Shown here: positions 1-8,633 of the stretch, piece after piece
How the letters are laid out: each line of letters starts with the position of its first letter
Position numbering within the stretch: position 1 is the stretch's first letter
Source of the DNA: Myxococcales bacterium
Lineage (GTDB): Bacteria; Myxococcota_A; UBA9160; SMWR01
Assembly: GCA_022572485.1 (NCBI GenBank)
Contig: JACZVU010000063.1
Span: 1 to 13,421 of the forward strand
Length of the DNA: 13,421 bases
Direction: 5' to 3'
The notes under the pieces: model-generated
Seen by the model: the letters and a program-made list of their open reading frames with translations, nothing else
Told to the model about the DNA's origin: nothing
Database searches by the model: none
Position numbers and translations under genes: made by a program

Positions 1-1
1 A

Positions 2-541
2 ACCCTCGGACACGGAGGAGACCGCATGCAGTTGGTCCAATCCGTGGAAGACGTTCAGACCCTGGAGGTGCGCGATCCGAATCGGCTCGGTTGCGTCACC
101 CAGACCACGCTCTCGGTCGATGACACCCGGGAGATCATGGACGCGCTGCGGGATCGCTTTCCGAAAATCACGCTGCCCCGCAAAGACGATATCTGCTACG
201 CGACCCAGAATCGCCAGGATGCGGTCAAGAAGCTCTCCCAGGAGGCTGCGGTGGTCATCGTGGTGGGCGCACCGGCGTCCTCCAACAGCAACCGCCTGGT
301 CGAACTCGCCGAGAAACTCGGCGCGCGCTCGTATCTCGTGGAAACCGCGGACCAACTCGATCCGGCCTGGGTCGAGGGAGTGTCGTGTGTTGGCGTTACT
401 GCGGGTGCATCCGCCCCGGAAATCCTGGTCACCGAGGTGATCGAACGCCTCGAGCAGTTCGCCGATGGAGACTTCTCGATCGATTCCTTACCGCTCGTTG
501 ACGAGGGCGTGGCCTTCCAGTTGCCGGCGGCGCTGCGCTGA
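2..541 (+). CDS. ispH: 4-hydroxy-3-methylbut-2-enyl diphosphate reductase IspH (LytB), C-terminal part, cut by window start
   Basis: IspH catalyses the last step of the MEP isoprenoid pathway, reducing HMBPP to IPP and DMAPP with a [4Fe-4S] cluster. The visible 179 residues match the C-terminal part of the family. The frame is open to the left edge, and the ATG at 26 aligns with an internal Met of E. coli IspH, so the gene begins outside the window. Counting from that Met, the VTQTTLSVDDT motif is at 24-34, RKDDICYAT at 52-60 (Cys57 is the third iron-sulfur ligand of the family), the substrate-binding SSNSNRL at 85-91, and GVTAGASAPE at 123-132. The two other cluster cysteines must lie upstream. 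The product ends at a normal family C-terminus (AFQLPAALR). It converges on clpA. A diverged second copy of the tail follows immediately. Identification is firm. Confidence 0.96.
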   Translation, partial: TLGHGGDRMQLVQSVEDVQTLEVRDPNRLGCVTQTTLSVDDTREIMDALRDRFPKITLPRKDDICYATQNRQDAVKKLSQEAAVVIVVGAPASSNSNRLVELAEKLGARSYLVETADQLDPAWVEGVSCVGVTAGASAPEILVTEVIERLEQFADGDFSIDSLPLVDEGVAFQLPAALR

Positions 542-601
542 AGCGCGCTCCCGTCCGTCGATGAGGGCGCGGGCTTCCAGCTACCGAAGGCGCTTCGTTG
601 A
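542..601 (+). pseudogene. Relic second copy of the ispH 3' end (last ~17 codons)
   Basis: Bases 551-601 repeat 491-541 at an exact offset of 60 bases (20 codons, same frame), with 39 of 51 positions identical, including both TGA stops. The first copy translates to PLVDEGVAFQLPAALR and the second to PSVDEGAGFQLPKALR. Six of the 12 base differences are synonymous (for example GTT/GTC, GAC/GAT, CGC/CGT), so the second copy diverged as coding sequence. It has no start codon and would be read only by readthrough of the ispH stop. It carries a small palindrome (CGAAG at 585-589, CTTCG at 593-597) that might help end the convergent ispH and clpA transcripts, though no T-run follows. It is best read as an abandoned ispH C-terminus from another allele. 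A local tandem duplication is the alternative. Confidence 0.8.
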
Positions 602-636
602 GATGCCTTCTCTCCTACAATCCCGAAGCCGATGCT

Positions 637-2895
<2,259 letters not shown>

Positions 2896-2905
2896 GCGCC
2901 GCCGA

Positions 2906-3262
2906 TCACTCCTTTTCGATTCCGGTGCGCAAGGGGTAGCCCTGGCGCTCGGCCATGCTGTGTACCGCGACGAGCTTGGTCTCTGCGACCTCGAGCACGT
3001 AAACGCCAGCGACCCCCAGGCCCGCGTTGTGGACCTGGAGCATGATCTGGGTGGCCGCGGAAGGCCCCTTGCCAAAGATGCTCTCGAGGATTCTCACCAC
3101 GAATTCCATGGGTGTGTAGTCGTCGTTGTAGAGTAGAACCTTGAACCGCTCGGGTCGTGCGACCTTGCGGCGCGTCCGGACGGCAACGCCGCCCTCGCGC
3201 TGCGGATCCCCGGAATCCGGCGGGCCATTCCCGCCCCCGGGCCGAATCGTTTCCTTCGGCAT
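2906..3262 (-). CDS. clpS: ATP-dependent Clp protease adaptor ClpS
   Basis: Adaptor that binds N-degron substrates and delivers them to the ClpA N-domain. The 118-residue product has a low-complexity Gly/Pro/Arg N-terminal tail (1-38) and then the conserved ClpS core. N46, D47 and H78 match E. coli N34, D35 and H66, which hold the substrate alpha-amino group. The NDDYTPMEFV block spans 46-55, with M52 at the hydrophobic-pocket gatekeeper position, and the EVAETK segment is at 91-96. The length is slightly above the usual ~106 because of the tail, which in E. coli ClpS is the part engaged by ClpA. It is the first gene of a clpS-clpA operon and is divergent from the acetyltransferase-like gene across 79 bases. 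The ATG at 3262 has only a weak ribosome-binding site (a GGGA near the start). Confidence 0.96.
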   Translation of the reverse strand: MPKETIRPGGGNGPPDSGDPQREGGVAVRTRRKVARPERFKVLLYNDDYTPMEFVVRILESIFGKGPSAATQIMLQVHNAGLGVAGVYVLEVAETKLVAVHSMAERQGYPLRTGIEKE

Positions 3263-3329
3263 TCCCGGAAGATAGCGTCGGATCCGGAAGCCCGTAATCG
3301 CAAATTCGATCAGAAACGACGAGACGGTC

Positions 3330-3342
3330 TACACTGAAAGCG
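3330..3342 (+). promoter_or_regulatory. Possible -10 element next to a near-leaderless GTG start
   Basis: In the 79-base divergent spacer between clpS and the acetyltransferase-like gene, TACACT (3330-3335; four of six matches to TATAAT) ends six bases before the GTG at 3342. If it is a -10 element, transcription would start at or next to the GTG and the mRNA would be nearly leaderless. That fits the absence of a clear Shine-Dalgarno site, as only GAAAG lies just before the GTG. No convincing -35 element is visible. This is weak, pattern-only evidence. Confidence 0.25.
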
Positions 3343-4586
3343 TGCTGAGTATCGAATGGGCAGAGGGCGTCAACCGTATCGCGCGCGACGAATGGAACGA
3401 CCTCGTGGGCGAAGAGTCGCCGTTTCTCGAATGGGATTGGCTCGCCTCGCTCGAAGACTCCGGTGCAGTCGGCGACAGGAGCGGTTGGTTGCCGAGACCG
3501 CTGCTCGCCCGGGACGGTGGGCGCCTGGTCGCCGCCTGCCCCGTCTACCTCAAATCCCACAGTGAAGGCGAATTCGTCTTCGATTTTTCGTGGGCCGAGG
3601 CCGCTGCACGCGCGGGCATCCGATACTACCCGAAGCTGCTCGTGGGGGTTCCTTTCACGCCCGTGGCCGGTGCGCGATTCTTGATCGCACCCGGCGTCGA
3701 CCGCAACGAGACGATCCGGCAGCTCGGCTCGACACTGCGCGAAACCTGCCGCAACGGCGAGATGTCGGGCGTTCACATCAACTTCTGCAGAGAACACGAA
3801 GCCACGGTACTCGCCGGTCACCCTGGTGACGCCGGCATTGACGACAACGCCTACATGCTTCGCGTCGGCTTTCAATATCACTGGCAGAATGCCAACTATC
3901 GGACCTTCGACGATTACCTCGAACAGTTTCGCAGCAAGCGTCGCAACCAGATCAAGCGCGAACGCCGAGAGATGGAGCGGCAGGGGATTTCGATTGAAAT
4001 ACAGACCGGCAATGCGATACCCGACGATCTCTTCGAGACCATGTTCGCATGTTACCTCGCCACGATCGAGAATCATACCTGGGGGCGCCAGTACCTCAAT
4101 CTCCGCTTTTTCGAGCTGCTTCGAGACCGCTTCAAGCACCGGCTCTGCCTGGTGATCGCCCGAAAGGACCGCGAGGTCATCGCGGGTACGACCAACGTGA
4201 TCAAAGGAAATGTCCTTTACGGTCGCTATTGGGGAGCCCTGCGAAACGCGCGATACCTTCATTTCAACGTCTGCTACTACGCGGCCATCGAGCACTGCAT
4301 CGCGGCGGGAATCGAGCGATTCGAGCCGGGCGCGGGCGGTGATTACAAATTCTTGCGCGGCTTCGACCCGCAGCCCACCTACAGCCTGCACTACCTCGCG
4401 GAGCCGCGACTCGCCCGGGCGGTGGCGGGGTTTCTGAAACACGAACGAGCCGAGGCGCACGATGTCATCGAGCATCTCCGCAAAAACAGCGCCCTCAAAT
4501 CCACGCCCGATGCCGCGAATCGCGCGAGCGGACCCCCAGCCGGGGCGCAGGCTGCAATTCGCGCGAAACGGGATCGCGCATCGTGA
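3342..4586 (+). CDS. GNAT/FemAB-like acyltransferase, DUF482 family (PF04339-type)
   Basis: 414-residue soluble protein, no signal peptide or membrane segment. It resembles the DUF482 family, a GNAT-fold group related to FemAB aminoacyl/acyl transferases and often labelled peptidoglycan biosynthesis/recognition. Substrate and reaction are not established. Family-like blocks are an N-terminal region with PFLEWDWL at 27-34, a basic helix [17 protein letters not shown] at 196-212, [16 protein letters not shown] at 245-260, and an acyl-CoA-fold C-terminal region including [16 protein letters not shown] at 328-343 and [11 protein letters not shown] at 345-355. The start is GTG at 3342; no upstream alternative in frame is better. 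After about residue 386 the Pro/Ala/Arg-rich tail has no family features and runs antisense over the end of the gor remnant, so it may be a late extension. The gene is divergent from clpS and probably monocistronic. Confidence 0.82.
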   Translation: MLSIEWAEGVNRIARDEWNDLVGEESPFLEWDWLASLEDSGAVGDRSGWLPRPLLARDGGRLVAACPVYLKSHSEGEFVFDFSWAEAAARAGIRYYPKLLVGVPFTPVAGARFLIAPGVDRNETIRQLGSTLRETCRNGEMSGVHINFCREHEATVLAGHPGDAGIDDNAYMLRVGFQYHWQNANYRTFDDYLEQFRSKRRNQIKRERREMERQGISIEIQTGNAIPDDLFETMFACYLATIENHTWGRQYLNLRFFELLRDRFKHRLCLVIARKDREVIAGTTNVIKGNVLYGRYWGALRNARYLHFNVCYYAAIEHCIAAGIERFEPGAGGDYKFLRGFDPQPTYSLHYLAEPRLARAVAGFLKHERAEAHDVIEHLRKNSALKSTPDAANRASGPPAGAQAAIRAKRDRAS

Positions 4587-4749
4587 CGAACTCTTCGGCG
4601 GAAGCCGGATGGATCCCGATGGTGGCGTCGAATTGCGCCTTGCTGGCTCCGCACTGTAACGCGACCGTAAATCCCTGAACGATTTCACCGGCAGCTGCAC
4701 CAACCCTCTGGACCGCGACGACCCGATCCGAGGCGCGATCGAATGCGGG
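4561..4749 (-). pseudogene. 3' remnant of a glutathione reductase gene (gor)
   Basis: Reading the minus strand from about 4749 gives roughly 64 residues matching the end of the pyridine-nucleotide disulfide oxidoreductase dimerisation domain of glutathione reductase. The blocks are [37 protein letters not shown] and [11 protein letters not shown]. The HPASAEE stretch corresponds to HPTSSEE in human glutathione reductase, which carries the catalytic His-Glu pair. Everything N-terminal (FAD domain, redox-active disulfide, NADPH domain) is missing, because the match begins only ~15 bases after the prfC stop. The fragment has no start codon of its own and lies one frame off prfC. Its 3' end overlaps the acetyltransferase-like gene on the other strand. 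It is a pseudogene left by deletion or replacement of gor. A trypanothione- or mercuric-reductase relative is less likely because of the [18 protein letters not shown] pattern. Confidence 0.85.
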
Positions 4750-4763
4750 AATCTCCGCTGAAT

Positions 4764-6362
<1,599 letters not shown>

Positions 6363-6404
6363 GTCGATTCCTGCGAACATCTCTGGAATGTGCTGCGCAC
6401 TGCC

Positions 6405-6441
6405 TGGAATAACCCCCGACGGGCTACTTCCTGGTTATCCA
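6405..6441 (-). promoter_or_regulatory. Hairpin between methyltransferase stop and prfC start
   Basis: Plus-strand bases 6405-6414 (TGGAATAACC) and 6433-6441 (GGTTATCCA) are complementary over nine pairs with one bulged A. The 18-base loop contains a nested CCC-GAC-GGG stem (6415-6423). On the minus-strand transcript the hairpin lies 32 bases after the methyltransferase stop and 43-63 bases before the two possible prfC starts. No U-run follows, so it is not a classic intrinsic terminator. It could be an attenuator, a processing site or a leader structure for prfC. Only the pairing is seen; the role is inferred. Confidence 0.4.
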
Positions 6442-6472
6442 TGAGTTTCTTGGCCTTACGGGTTCCTATTTT

Positions 6473-7240
6473 CTACTCGGCCTTCATCCCGATGTACTCG
6501 CAGAAGGCACCGGGCACCACGACCTTCGAGCGCGCGGAGTCGAAGCCGCCGGCGCGCATGGCGTCGACCACTTGCTTGGGTTCAACGCACTGGTCGATGG
6601 TGTCCCAGTAATAGTCCATCAGCTCCTTGGCATCTCGGCTCCGCGTGACCAGGTAGGTGAGGCCCGGGATGACCTTGGCCCACACGAACTTCGTGAGCTC
6701 ATGCCCGATTCCTTTCCGTGGGACATGGCTCTCGAGGATCCACAGGGTGCCGCCGGGCTTGAGCACGCGGCAGTACTCGCCAAACGCGGCCTTCAAGTCC
6801 GAGACGTGCCGCAGCGCGATCCCCATGGTCACGAAGTCGAAGAACCCGCTCTTGAAGGGCAGAGCCTGGGCGACGCCGCGCGAGAGCGGGATGTCCACCT
6901 TCTTGCGCGCCTCGCGCAGCATGCTCAGATTCGGATCGACGCCGAAGACGCGGCCTTGCGCGCCGACGATCTTCACCGCACCCATCGACACAGCAGCGGT
7001 TCCAACCGCTACGTCGAGCACCTTCATGCCGGGCTTCAGGCCGTTGAACTTGAGCGACATGCGGCGGTAGTAGACACCGCCGTTTAGGAAGATCTTCTCG
7101 ATCGTGTCGTAGTGATGCGCCGACTTGGTGAACAGATCCTGCACGTAGTCCTGCCGGTCGATCGGCTTTGGGTAGTAGTCGGTCAGCGGGACGTGCGGCG
7201 GAAACTGGCCGGGCAGGTTCGACTCGTGGCGTTCGGGCAT
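6473..7240 (-). CDS. SAM-dependent methyltransferase, UbiE/COQ5-like class I family
   Basis: 255-residue class I methyltransferase. The ATG at 7240 has a strong GGAGG (plus-strand 7249-7253) with an 8-base lead, which excludes the much longer open frame upstream. Motif I is VLDVAVGTA at 74-82, the acidic residue after strand 2 is D102 (GVDPNLSMLREAR), ALPF is at 126-129, a motif II-like FDFVTMGIALRHV at 134-146, and RVLKPGGTLWILE at 158-170. This is the UbiE/MenG pattern, but the N-terminal segment (PLTDYYPKPIDRQDYVQDLF) and a long C-terminal region with MDYYWDTIDQCVEP are not those of E. coli UbiE. A quinone C-methyltransferase cannot be asserted, and a lipid or other small-molecule substrate is equally possible. 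Motif I is unusual in lacking the final glycine of GxGTG. It is probably transcribed from the 7241-7618 spacer, and prfC follows on the same strand. Confidence 0.85.
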   Translation of the reverse strand: MPERHESNLPGQFPPHVPLTDYYPKPIDRQDYVQDLFTKSAHHYDTIEKIFLNGGVYYRRMSLKFNGLKPGMKVLDVAVGTAAVSMGAVKIVGAQGRVFGVDPNLSMLREARKKVDIPLSRGVAQALPFKSGFFDFVTMGIALRHVSDLKAAFGEYCRVLKPGGTLWILESHVPRKGIGHELTKFVWAKVIPGLTYLVTRSRDAKELMDYYWDTIDQCVEPKQVVDAMRAGGFDSARSKVVVPGAFCEYIGMKAE

Positions 7241-7618
7241 CTTCCAATCCTCCGCGCGCGATATTGCTTGCATCGACGAGGGTTTGCAAGGCTTCACTTC
7301 GGCAGCGGGGTGTCCGCCGCCAGCCAAGTTTGGACAGATCGGTTTTATCTCGATTTCGCGGGCACAGCCAAAAAAGCGGATCATGGGCCGGGAGGACCCA
7401 CACTTCCAGGGCCACTGCGCCGAGTAGAGGCGTGCATGGATGACCCTGATTCGCTTGAGAAGGTCCAGTGTGGGAATTTCGCTGATCGAGATCGGGATGG
7501 CTTCGGTCCGCACGCCGAATCGGGGTGGGCCGATTCGGCGACCGGCAACGGCTGCGCAACCCGGGCGCTCCGGAATAGTCGATCTGCGCAGCGCGCTTTC
7601 GTATATGCTGGGCGTCAG
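7241..7618. other. 378-base divergent spacer between methyltransferase and TerB-like gene
   Basis: No supported gene is visible. The open frames crossing it (plus strand from 7112, minus strand from 7559 and 7741) are extensions of, or shadows over, the flanking genes and translate to Arg/Ser/Pro-rich sequence with no family features. It holds the methyltransferase ribosome-binding site (7249-7253), an inverted repeat near that gene (7267-7290), and at its right end an AT-rich TATATGCT (7602-7609) just before the TerB-like ATG that could be a -10 region. Nothing recognisable is seen in the middle (about 7300-7590). Confidence 0.6.
7267..7290. promoter_or_regulatory. Operator-like inverted repeat CTTGCA-N12-TGCAAG upstream of the methyltransferase
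   Basis: CTTGCA (7267-7272) and TGCAAG (7285-7290) are a perfect 6-base inverted repeat with a 12-base gap, 26-50 bases upstream of the methyltransferase ATG. On the minus strand the outer half contains TTGCAA (four of six matches to a -35), and AATATC follows after 18 bases as a poor -10 candidate. The repeat could be a dimeric regulator site overlapping the promoter. Two six-base arms can arise by chance, so confidence is low. Confidence 0.35.
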
Positions 7619-7957
7619 ATGGAGACCCGGACCCTGGAGCGGCTCAACCGCGAGGACCAACTTCGGCTGATGAAATTCGTCTGTTCGTTCGCGTGGGCGG
7701 ATCTCGAAATCCGCCCCGAGGAGCGAACCTTCGTCGATCACATCGTCCGATCGTTGGAGCTCAACGACGAGGATCGATCGAAGGTCGAAAATTGGCTGGT
7801 GGTTCCCCCGAAGCCGGAGTCTGTCGACCCGACGCGGATCCCATTGACACAGCGCAGGCTCTTCCTCGACTCGATCGAGGGCGTGATCGCCTCTGATGGC
7901 AAGATCGCACCGGAAGAGCGCGAGAATCTCGCCCTGCTCAGGGATCTGCTCGTTTAG
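7619..7957 (+). CDS. TerB-like (tellurite resistance B fold) small protein
   Basis: 112-residue acidic, all-helical soluble protein. It shows the two-fold pattern of TerB-like proteins: a first half with FAWADLEIRPEERTFVDHIV at 24-43 and a second with IEGVIASDGKIAPEERENLALL at 86-107. Each half is a helix, a D/G-containing turn and an EE-R helix start, as in TerB proteins that bind divalent metals through acidic turns. The turn is canonical only in the second half (ASDGKI); the first reads AWADLEI. The ATG at 7619 starts just before the first helix; upstream in-frame sequence shows no family features. The ribosome-binding site is weak. No other ter gene is nearby, so tellurite resistance should not be assumed. 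The gene converges with the phosphatase gene across a spacer that contains one copy of the 67-bp repeat. Confidence 0.72.
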   Translation: METRTLERLNREDQLRLMKFVCSFAWADLEIRPEERTFVDHIVRSLELNDEDRSKVENWLVVPPKPESVDPTRIPLTQRRLFLDSIEGVIASDGKIAPEERENLALLRDLLV

Positions 7958-8023
7958 CGGCGACTGCAGAGCGCCTGCCGTCGCGCGGTGCGCGTTGATC
8001 TCAACAACCGGCCAGGGAGCCCT

Positions 8024-8090
8024 GCCGAATACGGTGACACCCGTTCCCGACGAGGATCGTTGTAATCCTATTCCGCGATCCTCTCCAGCC
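8024..8090 (-). repeat. Inverted repeat copy A (67 bp), overlapping the 3' end of the phosphatase gene
   Basis: The reverse complement of 8024-8090 matches 11764-11830 without gaps at 59 of 67 positions, with two exact runs of 17 bases. This copy covers the last seven codons and stop of the phosphatase gene (LERIAE, stop TAG) plus about 44 bases beyond. Inside it, GAGGATCG (8052-8059) and CGATCCTC (8076-8083) form a perfect 8-bp stem with a 16-base loop, and the phosphatase stop codon lies in that loop. Neither stem arm differs between the copies. Lying in the convergent spacer with the TerB-like gene, it could end transcription from both sides, but it has no T-run. Confidence 0.9.
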
Positions 8091-8559
8091 GCCCGAGCAG
8101 CTCGGCCAGCAGGCCGCGGCAGGCCGCCTCGCAGCTCTCAAACACTTCCTCGAAACCCCGCTCCCCGCCAAAGTAAGGATCCGGAACCGAAGCTTCCGAC
8201 GCGTTGAGATCGAAGCTTCTCAACAACTGGACCTTCGCGCGATCTTCCGCGCACTCTGCGAGCGCCACGAGATCCGCGCGATTGCGCTCGTCTATTGCAA
8301 GCACGTAATCGAAACGCGCAAAGTCCTCGCGCCGAAACAGTCGCGCCCTTCCCTCGAGTGAAATTCCGCGGCTGTTGGCCGTCGACTCGCTGCGCCGATC
8401 TCGCGGACCGCCCTCGAAATGCGCGGAGGTCCCGGCACTCTCGATGTGAAAGCGATCGCCGAGACGCGCCTCCTCGACGAGGTGTTTCATGATCCCCTCG
8501 GCGGTCGGCGAGCGACAGATGTTGCCCGAGCAGACGAAACAGATTCCGATCCGCGCCAC
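8068..8559 (-). CDS. Low-molecular-weight protein-tyrosine phosphatase
   Basis: 163-residue cytoplasmic phosphatase of the LMW-PTP family (Wzb/Etp/PtpA relatives). The P-loop is near the N-terminus: C10-SGNIC-R16-S17, the C-x5-R-S signature with the nucleophile C10. The general acid is D127 in the DPYFGG motif (127-132), the typical DP(Y/F) loop. The middle segment [20 protein letters not shown] (74-93) also matches the family. Length is normal. The start is GTG at 8559, preceded by an AAGGGGGGT Shine-Dalgarno-like run. Low-molecular-weight arsenate reductases share the fold, but the DPYFGG loop and absence of extra redox cysteines near the end favour a phosphatase. No tyrosine kinase or capsule gene is visible nearby, so the substrate is unknown. 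It is divergent from the copper ATPase, and its 3' end lies inside inverted repeat copy A. Confidence 0.93.
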   Translation of the reverse strand: MARIGICFVCSGNICRSPTAEGIMKHLVEEARLGDRFHIESAGTSAHFEGGPRDRRSESTANSRGISLEGRARLFRREDFARFDYVLAIDERNRADLVALAECAEDRAKVQLLRSFDLNASEASVPDPYFGGERGFEEVFESCEAACRGLLAELLGRLERIAE

Positions 8560-8600
8560 TCCACCCCCCTTCGAGATCCCCGCCTACGGGCGCGGACGAC

Positions 8601-8627
8601 TATACTCTGAACGGGCCCCCGGGAGGA
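8601..8627 (+). promoter_or_regulatory. Probable -10 element and Shine-Dalgarno site of the P-type ATPase
   Basis: TATACT (8601-8606) matches five of six -10 consensus bases. Transcription would start near 8613 and give a leader of about 20 bases. GGGAGGA (8621-8627) is a strong Shine-Dalgarno site. Its optimal spacing points to the codon at 8634 (ATC) and not to the first ATG at 8658, 31 bases from GGAGG. No good -35 is seen, so a regulator-dependent promoter is possible. The site decides the start of the ATPase. Confidence 0.6.
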
Positions 8628-8633
8628 ACGAGC

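Noticed and set aside
585..597. Intrinsic terminator between ispH and clpA
   Set aside because: CGAAG-GCG-CTTCG forms only a 5-bp stem with no T-run on either side; it is noted under the relic tail but not called as a terminator.
2896..3075. 60-codon N-terminal extension of clpA
   Set aside because: It overlaps clpS in another frame, reads as Arg/Ser/Pro-rich sequence, and the family N-terminus and AAGGAG site place the start at 2895.
7112..7618. Plus-strand extension upstream of the TerB-like gene
   Set aside because: It runs antisense over the methyltransferase N-terminus and shows no conserved features; the TerB-like fold begins right after the ATG at 7619.
7619..7957. Tellurite-resistance operon
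   Set aside because: Only a TerB-like fold is present; no terZ, terA, terC, terD or terE homologue is in the window.
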